From the NCBI RefSeq assembly GCF_028748185.1, contig NZ_CP118164.1, positions 3,162,001 to 3,226,000 of the forward strand: DNA of 64,000 nt, read 5' to 3'. A program made the translations under genes and the position numbers. This DNA is from Bremerella sp. P1 (lineage in GTDB: Bacteria; Planctomycetota; Planctomycetia; Pirellulales; Pirellulaceae). Under the pieces are notes generated by a model. That model made no database searches, was not told the origin of the DNA, and worked only from the letters and a program-made list of their open reading frames with translations. The stretch's first letter is position 1, and every line of letters begins with the position of its first letter. Shown piece by piece: positions 34,679 through 43,914 of the stretch.

Positions 34679-36856
34679 TTAGTCCATCCCTGGCAACCAG
34701 AGACCGGACTTCTTCTCTTCGCCACCGGCGGCTGGCGGGGCGCCTTGCGGAGGTGCGGCTTGAGGCGGAGGACCGGCTGGGGCACCGGGAGTCCAAAGGC
34801 CGCCCCCTGCTTCCGGTCCACTTGGTGGCGGTGGAGGACCCGCTGGCATGCCTGCCATGCGACCGTCCGGCGTAATCAATCCGAAGCGTTGCAGGACGCC
34901 AAACAGGGCCTGGGCGGTTTGCGGTTCCTGGGCGTACTTGGACATCAAGGTTTGCATCAGGACTTGAGCTTCCTGCATTTCGCGACGTTCAAATCGCATC
35001 GAAAGCTCGGCCACCATCCACAGGCCAGGGGATCGACCCTGCTGAGCCGCTTCTTCCTGAGCTTTCTTCAGGAACGAAAGAGCTTCGTCGCTGTCGGTGG
35101 CTGTCCGTGCCAGTTCGCCGTAAAGCTGCGAACGGTCGATCTGATCTTTGAGCGACTCCCGAACCAGCAATTCGTTGGCCAGAATTTCAACGGCCTTGTT
35201 CAGTCCGCGAATCACGCTGCGGCCGTACCCTTGAATCAAATCCTCATCCGAAAGCTCGGAAACCGGCAAGCGATGCAGACGCGTGATCGGCAAGTTGAGC
35301 ACATCGAGATTCTCGGCAGGCAGCGTGCCAGCACCAGGTAGGCTCAGCTTTTCTCGCAGTTGGCAGAAGTCAAACTTCCACTTTTCCTGCTGTCCAACCA
35401 TCTCCAAAGTCAACACTTCGGCAGCCAGAGGCAAACGGAGTTCGGTATCCTTCGAGGCCTCCAGCGGAGTTTTGCCGCTGAGCGTGAGTAGCGGGAAGTT
35501 GACCCACTTCTCCAGAATGACTTCCTGACGCTTTTCAGTCATCAACCGATTGCGGACTTCGTTGGGAGTGTCATCCGGCAGACGCCACTGCCAGTTCATC
35601 AGGTCTTGTAGAGCAAAGATGCGGCCTTGAACGTCTTCGCTGACCGTTGGATCGACTGCGTCCCCGCAAATTTCTTTGAGCGTGCTGATGGCTTCGTCAA
35701 AGAGCGGTCCCTTGGCGGAGGTGAACTCGGTTCGGGCCGGGCGATCCGTTTCCTTGCCGAACACCAGCAGTTCACCCAGGACGCTTGAAACGTTTTCCAG
35801 CGTGAGATCAACGCCGGATGCCGCACGCGGCTTGTCCAACAGCAGGTAAGCGGCTCGTGGTGGTGGGGATTCTTCGGTGCCAAGCTGCGATAGATCGATT
35901 GGCAGATGTTCGCAGCGTTCGTCGACCCGCAGCTTTTCCAGAAGCGGTTCCATCTCGTGAATGGGCATCGACGCGTTGACAACGTCGATCTGCTCTTCAT
36001 CCTGATCCGAGAGTGCCTTGGCAAGAGCTTCCGCTTCGGTAGCGGCTTCAAAGTCGCTACGCTGTTCGGCAACGGCGTAGGTGTGCAGAGTTTTAGCTGC
36101 GACATCGTCCTGGCCGAGACTGAACTGCAATGCCGCGATGTTTTCCAGGATGGCCGGGTTACGAGGGGCACCGGCGCGGAGCTCCTCGAATTGATGCAGC
36201 CCCTTTCGCCACAATCCTTGGGCGGCATCTTGCAAGGCTTTGTTGAACTCTTCCTTGCGTGGGAAGTCAGCCGGACATTCGGCCAGCGATAGATCTTGCT
36301 TCAGGAAGATCGGAATCTCTGGGGAATTATTCAGACGCATCAGCATCTGCATCGGCATGTTGTCGTCGTCGGGGGCCAGGTTCGACTGGAGCGTGAAGTG
36401 GCTGCGAGCGCCCAGGACCTTACCGGTCATCAAAAGCATCTGGCCGACTGCTCCGAACGCATCGTACAGCGATGGGTGCAGACGCTCTTCAGTTTTTTCG
36501 AGGGCCGTTTGAAGCTCGTCGATCGCTTCGTCCCCTTTTCCCAGCGAAGCTTCCAGTGTGGCCTTCAAGGCATGGGCTGCAGGGTTATCAGGATGCTTTT
36601 CCAGGAAAAGATTGACCGCTTCTTCCGCTTTGTGTTCATCGGAGAGCTGAAGATTCAAGATGGCGTTGTAGAACAACGGCACCGAGTGGTCAGGATGCTT
36701 TTCCAGCATCTTGCGAACGAAGTCGAGACACGCTACCCGCTGCTCTCCTTGCAGCATGCGTTCGATCTTTTCGATATCGGCGACCATGTCCGGGCAATAG
36801 AACTTGATCTTCTTGTTGGTGCCGCACGGGGGATAGGCGTAAGCGTCGATAGTCAT
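34679..36856 (-). CDS. TPR-like protein with N-terminal SEC-C-like motif
   Basis: A 725-residue soluble protein. The first 20 residues include PPCGTNKKIKFYC, close to the PxxCGSxKKYKxCC pattern of SEC-C zinc motifs. Tetratricopeptide-like repeats follow (about 30-300, for example VPLFYNAILNLQLSD, AAHALKATLEASLGKGDEAI and ENIAALQFSLGQDDVA). A large helical middle domain I do not recognise leads to a Pro/Gly-rich C-terminus (about 660-725). It precedes ribD by three bases. A scaffold or RNA/protein-binding role is plausible, but no function can be assigned. Confidence 0.7.
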   Translation of the reverse strand: MTIDAYAYPPCGTNKKIKFYCPDMVADIEKIERMLQGEQRVACLDFVRKMLEKHPDHSVPLFYNAILNLQLSDEHKAEEAVNLFLEKHPDNPAAHALKATLEASLGKGDEAIDELQTALEKTEERLHPSLYDAFGAVGQMLLMTGKVLGARSHFTLQSNLAPDDDNMPMQMLMRLNNSPEIPIFLKQDLSLAECPADFPRKEEFNKALQDAAQGLWRKGLHQFEELRAGAPRNPAILENIAALQFSLGQDDVAAKTLHTYAVAEQRSDFEAATEAEALAKALSDQDEEQIDVVNASMPIHEMEPLLEKLRVDERCEHLPIDLSQLGTEESPPPRAAYLLLDKPRAASGVDLTLENVSSVLGELLVFGKETDRPARTEFTSAKGPLFDEAISTLKEICGDAVDPTVSEDVQGRIFALQDLMNWQWRLPDDTPNEVRNRLMTEKRQEVILEKWVNFPLLTLSGKTPLEASKDTELRLPLAAEVLTLEMVGQQEKWKFDFCQLREKLSLPGAGTLPAENLDVLNLPITRLHRLPVSELSDEDLIQGYGRSVIRGLNKAVEILANELLVRESLKDQIDRSQLYGELARTATDSDEALSFLKKAQEEAAQQGRSPGLWMVAELSMRFERREMQEAQVLMQTLMSKYAQEPQTAQALFGVLQRFGLITPDGRMAGMPAGPPPPPSGPEAGGGLWTPGAPAGPPPQAAPPQGAPPAAGGEEKKSGLWLPGMD

Positions 36857-37134
36857 GCCGACTTCCGTTGGTGAGTATTCGTGATGGTTCGCAATTGCGT
36901 ATTCGTCAGCCGCCCAGTCAGGCGGAGATGTTTCCAGGGAAACTCGGATGGTAACAAATATATGTCCTGCTGACGAGAAGCTTTATGGCTTTCAGGGGAT
37001 CCCTGACGCGGGAATTTACCCCTAAGTTTGCAGGCCCTGAGTTCCTTCGAGTAAAGTAGAATTTCTCTTGACCAGTCCCTTAGATCAATTCTCATTTTTC
37101 TCCATTGCGTCCCCCCTACCCCCCAGCTTGTTCT

Positions 37135-40100
37135 ATGCGAAGTTTGCTCATTCTGCTTCTATTTGCCGCTCCGGTTCTGGCTGATTTTCCCGAGATTCAT
37201 AACTCGGAGCGGGATAAGGAAGCACAACCGATGCCGCCCAACGAGGCCGCCGACAGCTTCGAAGCCCCTGAGGGCTTTCAAGTTGAGGTCGTTTTCGCTG
37301 AGCCCGACGTGCAAAATCCGATTGCCATGACCTGGGATACCCAGGGGCGTCTGTGGGTGGCTGAAAACTATACCTACGATCAGCCCAGCATGAAGTTCGA
37401 CCGTAGCCTGCGAGACCGGGTTCTGTTTTTCGAGGACACCGACCGCGATGGCAAGTTGGATAAGCGAAACGTATTTGTCGATAACGTGCAGCTGTTAACC
37501 AGCGTCGAGGTAGGCCTTGGCGGGGTGTGGCTTATGTGCCCACCGCAAGTGTTGTTCATTCCCGACGCCGATAACGATGGCAAGCCGGACGGTCCAGCGG
37601 AAGTGGTGCTCGATGGTTTCACGGTGGCGAAGGACAACTATCACAACTTCGCCAATGGTCTTCGCTTCGGTCCCGATGGCTGGCTTTATGGTCGCTGCGG
37701 TCACTCATGTCCCGGGTTGATCGGTGTGCCTGGTACGCCGGACGATCGTCGGCAACCGATGGACGGTGGTATCTGGCGATACCATCCCCAAACGAAACAT
37801 GTAGAAGTCTTGACTTGCGGTACGACCAATCCTTGGGGGCACGATTGGGATGAGCATGGCGAAATGTTCTTCATCAATACCGTGAACGGTCACCTGTGGC
37901 ATACGATCCCAGGAGCTCACTTCAAGCAGGCCTTTACGCTGGATAAGAATCCACACGTCTACGAGCTAATCGATCACCATGCCGATCATTGGCACTTCGA
38001 TACAACCGGTCGCTGGCAAGACTCGCGGGCCGGCGCTGCTAACGAGTTCGGTGGTGGCCATGCCCATGTGGGAATGATGATTTACCAGGGAACGAATTGG
38101 CCCGAGTCGTTTCGCGGTAATCTGTTTACCGTCAACATGCACGGCGTGCGGGTTAATCAGGAAATCCTGGAACGCGAAGGCAGTGGCTACGTTGGCAAGC
38201 ATGGCAAGGACATCCTGATCAGCGGCGATCCTTTCTTCCGTGGCATGGAATTAAGCACGGCCCCGGATGGAAGCGTCTACATGATTGACTGGAGCGATAC
38301 CGGGGAATGCCACGATCACACCGGCGTGCATCGCACGAGCGGGCGCATTTATCGCGTTTCTTACGAGGGTGCCAATAGGGTGCCCCGGCCACCATCTGGC
38401 GAGTCTTACTTCTTGAATCCGATGGTGCAGCAGCTCGATAACAATTGGGCTCCGCGAATGGCCCGTCTTGTATTGCAACAGAAGTACCTGGCAGGCGAAG
38501 ACATGGGGCCTTTGGCTGGGCTATTGAAACAGATGGTGCTGGAAGAAACGCCTGAGCAAGCACTCACGTCGCAGGAAAAGCACGATCGGAACCGTTTGCG
38601 ATGTCTATGGACGTTGCACGTGATTGGTGGCACGGACGAAGAGCTGCTCGTAAAGCTGCTGGATGATAAGAACGAACACATTCGAGCCTGGGCAATTCGC
38701 CTGCTAACCGAGCAGTGGCCGCTTGATGGAATCCTGGGGCCCGTGCCTCACGATGAGTCTAAGAAGGTTCGAGCCGAAGCAGAGGAACTTCTTCCTAAAC
38801 TTACAGAAATGGCCAGAGAGGACCCATCGGGACTCGTTCTGCTGACCCTCGCATCGACGTTGAATCGTCTTCCCATCAGTATGCGAAGCGCAGTGTCGGT
38901 AATGCTGGTTCAGCATGAAGAGTACGCCGACGATCACAATCTACCGCTGATGACCTGGTATGGACTCATGCCGGTTGGCGATCAAAAGCCGGACGACCTG
39001 GTGATCGTTGCGTCAGCGTCGAAGTGGCCTACCACAACGAAGTTGATCGCACGCCGTCTGTCAGAAGATATTGAGAAAAATCCGGTTCCGGCGAATCAAT
39101 TGGTTAGTGTGACGAAAGGCTTTGATGCGGCCAAAGCCGATTCCGTACTCACAGGAATGAGTGAGGCGCTTCGTGGTTGGTCGAAAGCTTCTAAGCCGAA
39201 AGACTGGGATGCTTTGGTAGCCAGCCTGAGCAAAGCCGACAGTCAGCCGATACAGCAAAAGCTGCGCGAGCTAGGAGCCTTGTTCGGTGACGGAAGAGCT
39301 CTCGACGAGCTGCGCAAGTTGGCAATGAGCGGCGATACCGACATGCAGGTTCGCCGGTCGGCATTGGCCTCGCTGATCGAAGCCAAGCCGGACGATTTGC
39401 GTGAGATCTGCGAGAAGCTGGTCACCACTTCTAATTTGAATGTCGTTGCTGCTCGAGGGCTGGCGTTGTTCGACGATCCGGAGGCCGCCAAGCTGCTGGT
39501 CGATAATTACCGCCGTTTTCGCGAGCCGCAGCGACCCGAGGTGCTGGCGATACTTCTGTCTCGCTCGACATCAGCCAACGTGCTGTTGGATGCCATGGAA
39601 AAGAATCGTATTCGCAAGTCGGACGTTACGGCGTTTCATGTCCGTCAGATGCGGAACCTAGGGGATGAAGCCCTGTCGAAACGCATCAACGAGGTGTGGG
39701 GCGAAGTTCGCGAGTCGAGTGAAGAGAAGCAGAAAGCGATGGCTTACTGGAAAGGTCGGCTCACCGAAGAGACCCTTTCGCACGCCAACATGAGCCAAGG
39801 TCGCGTTGTGTTCGAAGGTTTGTGTGCCAAGTGCCATCGATTGTATGGTGAGGGAAGCAATATCGGACCAGACCTGACCGGTAGCAACCGCAGCAATCTT
39901 GATTACCTGCTGCAGAACATCATCGACCCGAGCGCGATCGTTAGTGCCGACTACCGCATGACGGTTCTGCAAATGGAGGATGGGCGGGTACTCAGTGGGA
40001 TCGTCGCCGAGCAAACCGATCGCACGCTGACGCTGCAAACGCCGACCGATCGCGTCACCGTCGAGAAGGATGGGATCGAAGCCCAAAAGAAAACGGCTCT

Positions 40101-40233
40101 CTCGCCGATGCCGGATCTGCAGTTGGGCGCCGAGCCGAACCAGCCAGGTGGACTGCTTACCGATGAGCAGTTTATCGATTTGATTTCGTATCTGAAGAAC
40201 CCAGCCCAGGTCCCGCTGCCGGAAGCAGAGTAA
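37135..40233 (+). CDS. PVC-type haem-binding dehydrogenase-like protein
   Basis: A 1032-residue exported protein typical of Planctomycetes and Verrucomicrobia. The start at 37135 gives a good signal peptide (MRSLLILLLFAAPVLA). An N-terminal beta-propeller of the PQQ/membrane-bound dehydrogenase type (about 45-430: QNPIAMTWDTQGRLWVAENY, then MIDWSDTGECHDHTG) is followed by HEAT-like helices (about 450-870) and a cytochrome c-like module with CAKCH at 897-901 and the downstream SNIGPDLTG. Oxidation of sugars in the periplasm is usually inferred for such proteins, not proven. Confidence 0.9.
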   Translation: MRSLLILLLFAAPVLADFPEIHNSERDKEAQPMPPNEAADSFEAPEGFQVEVVFAEPDVQNPIAMTWDTQGRLWVAENYTYDQPSMKFDRSLRDRVLFFEDTDRDGKLDKRNVFVDNVQLLTSVEVGLGGVWLMCPPQVLFIPDADNDGKPDGPAEVVLDGFTVAKDNYHNFANGLRFGPDGWLYGRCGHSCPGLIGVPGTPDDRRQPMDGGIWRYHPQTKHVEVLTCGTTNPWGHDWDEHGEMFFINTVNGHLWHTIPGAHFKQAFTLDKNPHVYELIDHHADHWHFDTTGRWQDSRAGAANEFGGGHAHVGMMIYQGTNWPESFRGNLFTVNMHGVRVNQEILEREGSGYVGKHGKDILISGDPFFRGMELSTAPDGSVYMIDWSDTGECHDHTGVHRTSGRIYRVSYEGANRVPRPPSGESYFLNPMVQQLDNNWAPRMARLVLQQKYLAGEDMGPLAGLLKQMVLEETPEQALTSQEKHDRNRLRCLWTLHVIGGTDEELLVKLLDDKNEHIRAWAIRLLTEQWPLDGILGPVPHDESKKVRAEAEELLPKLTEMAREDPSGLVLLTLASTLNRLPISMRSAVSVMLVQHEEYADDHNLPLMTWYGLMPVGDQKPDDLVIVASASKWPTTTKLIARRLSEDIEKNPVPANQLVSVTKGFDAAKADSVLTGMSEALRGWSKASKPKDWDALVASLSKADSQPIQQKLRELGALFGDGRALDELRKLAMSGDTDMQVRRSALASLIEAKPDDLREICEKLVTTSNLNVVAARGLALFDDPEAAKLLVDNYRRFREPQRPEVLAILLSRSTSANVLLDAMEKNRIRKSDVTAFHVRQMRNLGDEALSKRINEVWGEVRESSEEKQKAMAYWKGRLTEETLSHANMSQGRVVFEGLCAKCHRLYGEGSNIGPDLTGSNRSNLDYLLQNIIDPSAIVSADYRMTVLQMEDGRVLSGIVAEQTDRTLTLQTPTDRVTVEKDGIEAQKKTALSPMPDLQLGAEPNQPGGLLTDEQFIDLISYLKNPAQVPLPEAE

Positions 40234-40241
40234 AACAGCGT

Positions 40242-40275
40242 GAGTAGCCCGAGTCACATCGGGGTTGGGCTACTC
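40242..40275. other. Hairpin after the haem protein gene
   Basis: GAGTAGCCC (40242-40250) pairs perfectly with GGGCTACTC (40267-40275) around a 16-base loop, just after the stop at 40233. No T-run follows, so it is an incomplete terminator or a transcript-end structure. Confidence 0.5.
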
Positions 40276-40413
40276 CGCGTTCACTCCGCTACCCATTGCT
40301 AGCACGTCACTAACATCGCTTGCGGTGAGTTGACGGTTTCTCTAGTATCTGCCTGCCCAGCGATATGCGCTCAGGGCTCGCTGTTTCACACCTATGATGA
40401 ATACGCTTCTGGC

Positions 40414-41334
40414 ATGGATGCTCGAAGGATCGCCGCCGTTCTGATATTTGCGACGTTGTTCGCAAGCGGCTGTCGCGCGCTCTGGCATGCTGAAGAAGAC
40501 GTACCGCCGAGCGAATTGCCGACCGCCCCAATGGCGGCTGATACGGTTTCACTTGAGATCGCCCGGTTGTCGCTCAGCAGTGTCGATCAGCAAGAGCTCG
40601 GTGACATCTGGCAAGAGATAGACGAGCAAGCCATCCCATTGGATAAACGTCGCGAGCTAGTAGCCAATGGTTTCCGCGTCGGGATCGTTGACTTCCACTT
40701 GCCGGCTCCGTTGCGGAAGATCCTGAGTGAGAACGAAGGAAAGAAAGGGGCAACTGGCGGGGATATGGTCCGCGTGACTGGGGACGAAAAGGTTGCCATC
40801 AACTATCGTCGGTTCCCACGCGGTAAGCGAAGCGAGTACGTCATGGTGCCTGCTCAGGAAGAGATATCCCTTCTGGAGACAGTTAGCGGCTCGCTTCGTG
40901 GCGAGACCTACTACAACGCCGAGTGTAAGTTCATTCTGAAAACGTTCCCTCAGAACGATGGCCGCGTGCAGATTGTCGTGACGCCTGAGATTCATCACGG
41001 ACAGCCACGACAGCGCGTGGAAGCCGGACAAGGCATGTTCCGCTTCGAGACGCGGAAGGAAACGAAGGTGTTCGAGCAAGTGGAATTCATTGCCATGCTC
41101 GAGGCCGGACAGACGCTGATCTTGAGTGGAACAAAGGATGTGAAGGGGGTGGGCAAATCGTTTTTCGAGCGTGAAAACGGTGGTTCACCTCGCCGACAAC
41201 TGCTTTTAATCCGCTTGGCGGGCTCACAATTCGATGATCTTTTTCAACCGCAAACGACGGTCAAGGAAAATTTGCCCCTTAATGATGACTCTACGGAAGG
41301 TCTGCTTCCCTCCCATTTTGACACTGCGGAATAG
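40414..41334 (+). CDS. Lipoprotein with a possible secretin-like C-terminal region
   Basis: A 306-residue lipoprotein. The ATG at 40414 begins MDARRIAAVLIFATLFASGC, a signal peptide with lipobox FASGC. The C-terminal half (about 155-290) alternates beta strands (VQIVVTPEIHHGQPRQRVE, EFIAMLEAGQTLILSGTKD, then RRQLLLIRLAG) in an order resembling the C-terminal part of type II secretins. The match is faint and the ring-forming core is absent, so a pilus-related role is only a possibility. It precedes the aldolase gene. Confidence 0.6.
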   Translation: MDARRIAAVLIFATLFASGCRALWHAEEDVPPSELPTAPMAADTVSLEIARLSLSSVDQQELGDIWQEIDEQAIPLDKRRELVANGFRVGIVDFHLPAPLRKILSENEGKKGATGGDMVRVTGDEKVAINYRRFPRGKRSEYVMVPAQEEISLLETVSGSLRGETYYNAECKFILKTFPQNDGRVQIVVTPEIHHGQPRQRVEAGQGMFRFETRKETKVFEQVEFIAMLEAGQTLILSGTKDVKGVGKSFFERENGGSPRRQLLLIRLAGSQFDDLFQPQTTVKENLPLNDDSTEGLLPSHFDTAE

Positions 41335-41467
41335 CCTTCTACAGGGGATTGACCCCACGCCGCAAACTCTCTGATAATAACGACTTTGAATCGAATAGTC
41401 GGGCTGCCCTAGGGGCTTTTGGAATCCTCACGCAGCCGTGTTAATGCTTTAACTCGGGAGAGATCTT

Positions 41468-42484
41468 ATGGCTTTGATTCCCCTACGGGTGCTGCTGGAT
41501 CACGCAGCCGAAAATTCTTACGGCGTGGCTGCCTTCAATGTCAACAACATGGAACAGATCCAGTCGATCATGGAAGCCGCCAAGGAAACGGATTCCCCAG
41601 TGATCGTTCAGGCTTCGCGTGGTGCACGTAGCTACTCGCAAGACAACTACCTCCGTCACCTGATGCTGGCCGCTTCGGAACTCTATCCAGAGATTCCAAT
41701 TGTTATGCACCAGGACCACGGCAACAGCCCTGAAACCTGTATGAGCGCCATCGAAAACGGTTTCACCTCGGTGATGATGGATGGTTCGCTGAAGGAAGAC
41801 GGCAAGACCCCGGCCGACTACGACTACAATGTTGCGGTCACCAAGAAGGTCGTCGAAATGGCGCACGCCAAGAACGTTAGCGTCGAAGGCGAACTGGGTT
41901 GCCTGGGTTCGCTCGAAACGGGTACCGGTGAAGCCGAAGACGGCCACGGTGCTGAAGGCGAACTGAGCCACGACCAGCTGCTAACCGACCCAGAAGAAGC
42001 CGAACGCTTTGTTGCTGAAACGGGCGTCGACGCCTTGGCCGTTGCCATCGGTACCAGCCACGGTGCTTACAAGTTCACCAAGGCCCCAACCGGCGACGTG
42101 CTGGCCATGGATCGTATCGAAGAGATCCACAAGCGTCTGCCTAACTGCCACCTGGTGATGCACGGTAGCTCCAGCGTTCCACAGGAACTGCAAGACATCA
42201 TCAACAAGTACGGCGGTGCCATGAAGCAAACCTACGGCGTGCCGGTTGAAGAAATCCAAAAGGGTATCAAGCACGGTGTTCGTAAGATCAACGTCGATAC
42301 CGACAACCGCATGGCCATCACGGGTGCCATCCGTAAGGTTCTCTCCGAGAACCCAGCCGAATTCGATCCTCGTAAGTACCTGACCCCGGCTCGCGAAGCT
42401 ATGAAGCAGGTCTGCATCGACCGTATGGTTGCCTTCGGCCAAGCCGGTCAGGCCTCGAAGATGCGTGAAGCCAGCTTGGTTTAA
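41468..42484 (+). CDS. fba: Class II fructose-bisphosphate aldolase
   Basis: Zinc aldolase that cleaves fructose 1,6-bisphosphate in glycolysis and joins trioses in gluconeogenesis. The 338-residue length fits the class IIB/Calvin-type subgroup. Features are [20 protein letters not shown] near the start, the zinc ligands in VMHQDHG and later histidines, the acidic [15 protein letters not shown] and [10 protein letters not shown] near the end. The ribosome site GGGAGA lies upstream of the ATG. Codon use is unusually biased to C-ending codons (AAC, ATC, GGT), consistent with high expression. A strong terminator follows. Confidence 0.97.
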   Translation: MALIPLRVLLDHAAENSYGVAAFNVNNMEQIQSIMEAAKETDSPVIVQASRGARSYSQDNYLRHLMLAASELYPEIPIVMHQDHGNSPETCMSAIENGFTSVMMDGSLKEDGKTPADYDYNVAVTKKVVEMAHAKNVSVEGELGCLGSLETGTGEAEDGHGAEGELSHDQLLTDPEEAERFVAETGVDALAVAIGTSHGAYKFTKAPTGDVLAMDRIEEIHKRLPNCHLVMHGSSSVPQELQDIINKYGGAMKQTYGVPVEEIQKGIKHGVRKINVDTDNRMAITGAIRKVLSENPAEFDPRKYLTPAREAMKQVCIDRMVAFGQAGQASKMREASLV

Positions 42485-42511
42485 TGCCAAGGTGAGGTCC
42501 GAAACACAAGA

Positions 42512-42541
42512 AAGGCTGTGCATCTTGCGCAGCCTTTTTTT
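42512..42541 (+). terminator. Rho-independent terminator after the aldolase gene
   Basis: AAGGCTGTGC (42512-42521) pairs with GCGCAGCCTT (42527-42536) with one G-U pair, followed by a T-run. Confidence 0.85.
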
Positions 42542-42560
42542 GTGGGCTTCACATAACGAT

Positions 42561-42914
42561 TCAGGCCGTTTCGTTGTGCCAATCGGCACCGCAGTGTAGG
42601 CACTGCTTGGCTTTGCGGCTGACAAGCTTTTCACCGCATTTGTGACAGCGGGGAACGAAGAAAAATCGGAGGTTGTCCACCATCTCCCAGACCAGGCAAA
42701 AGACCCCCATTGCCAACACGACGAGTACTGCAAAGCCCGGTATCAGAAGGATCGACGCGAAGATGAGTGCGGCTAGTTTTCCACCAGGTAGCCATTGATC
42801 CCAATACTTGATAATTGGGATGCCTAGTCCGAGCACGACCCCATAGATGATAATGAGCAGCAAGAACTCGATTTGACGGCCGAGAAGCAGGTAGGAAGGT
42901 ATGTCTCCCAGCAT
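42561..42914 (-). CDS. Membrane protein with C-terminal zinc ribbon
   Basis: A 117-residue protein starting MLGDIPSYLLLGRQIEFLLL. Two or three hydrophobic helices (about 14-34, 47-66 and 62-82) are followed by a zinc ribbon at the C-terminus, CHKCGEKLVSRKAKQCLHCG. The start at 42914 is chosen because AGGG lies six bases upstream; an adjacent ATG is at 42917. The gene is divergent from panC and converges on the aldolase terminator. The ribbon may bind a nucleic acid or protein; no function is assigned. Confidence 0.7.
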   Translation of the reverse strand: MLGDIPSYLLLGRQIEFLLLIIIYGVVLGLGIPIIKYWDQWLPGGKLAALIFASILLIPGFAVLVVLAMGVFCLVWEMVDNLRFFFVPRCHKCGEKLVSRKAKQCLHCGADWHNETA

Positions 42915-43019
42915 CATCTTCCCTTTCACGAGAGTGGAAGCATCCCCGCTTATGTTACATCCAATTTCCTGTAAGAGCATGCCGCTGGTCAAAATCTCTC
43001 GTAGTGGAAAGCAATACGT

Positions 43020-43889
43020 ATGCCCCAAGCCCCTCACGTTTTTCACGATCCGGCACTGCTCCGCACGGAAATCCGCAAGGCCCAGGCCGACGGTAAGCGT
43101 GTCGGCCTGGTCCCGACAATGGGCGCCTTGCATCAAGGACACTTGAGCCTCGTTGCCGAGTCTCAGAAATCGTGCGATCTGACCGTCGTCACGATCTTTG
43201 TGAATCCCACTCAGTTTGCACCTGGCGAAGACTTTGCGAAGTATCCGCGAACACTGGAAGCCGACCTGAAGCTGCTCTCGGAGTTTGATCCCGTTTGGGT
43301 ATTAGTCCCGGAAGTCGATGCGATGTACCCGCCGGGCAGTACCACTGAGGTGAAAGCTCCAGAGATTGCTCTACCGCTCGAAGGGACGTTCCGCCCAATT
43401 CATTTCGACGGGGTCGCGACCATCGTGCTCAAGCTCTTTCAGGTGGCACCTGCCGACGCGGCGTTCTTTGGCCAGAAGGACTATCAGCAGGTTCGCGTCA
43501 TTGAAGAGATGGTACGCGATTTGATTGTGCCGATCGAAATTGTCCGCTGCCCCATCATTCGCGAAAGTGACGGGCTGGCGATGAGTTCACGCAACCGGTA
43601 CCTGTCGTCCGAAGAGCGTGAAATTGCGCTGAGTATTTCGCGAAGTTTACACGATGCCGTTCAGCAAATCGTAGGCGGTGAGACCGACGCCCAGTTGCTA
43701 AGGGATAGAATAGAGCATGCCCTTCGCGAGGCCGGCTTTCGTGAAATCGATTACGTTTCAATTGCCAGCCCCCATACCCTGGAATCAGTGGAGACAATCG
43801 AGGGGGATGTCGTTATCCTGGTGGCTGCTAAAGTGGGAACGACTCGGTTAATCGACAACGTGTTGGTATCTTTCCCCGTCTCAAGTTAG
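43020..43889 (+). CDS. panC: Pantothenate synthetase
   Basis: Joins pantoate and beta-alanine using ATP, the last step of vitamin B5 synthesis. The 289-residue protein has VPTMGALHQGHLSLV (HxGH, about 30-44), FVNPTQFAPGEDFAKYPR, FFGQKDYQQ with the catalytic lysine region, and MSSRNRYLSSEER. All conserved elements of the cytidylyltransferase-type family are present. It lies 25 bases upstream of lgt on the same strand, and the pair is probably one operon. Confidence 0.97.
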   Translation: MPQAPHVFHDPALLRTEIRKAQADGKRVGLVPTMGALHQGHLSLVAESQKSCDLTVVTIFVNPTQFAPGEDFAKYPRTLEADLKLLSEFDPVWVLVPEVDAMYPPGSTTEVKAPEIALPLEGTFRPIHFDGVATIVLKLFQVAPADAAFFGQKDYQQVRVIEEMVRDLIVPIEIVRCPIIRESDGLAMSSRNRYLSSEEREIALSISRSLHDAVQQIVGGETDAQLLRDRIEHALREAGFREIDYVSIASPHTLESVETIEGDVVILVAAKVGTTRLIDNVLVSFPVSS

Positions 43890-43914
43890 ATTCTCCAACC
43901 CCCAAGTATCCATC

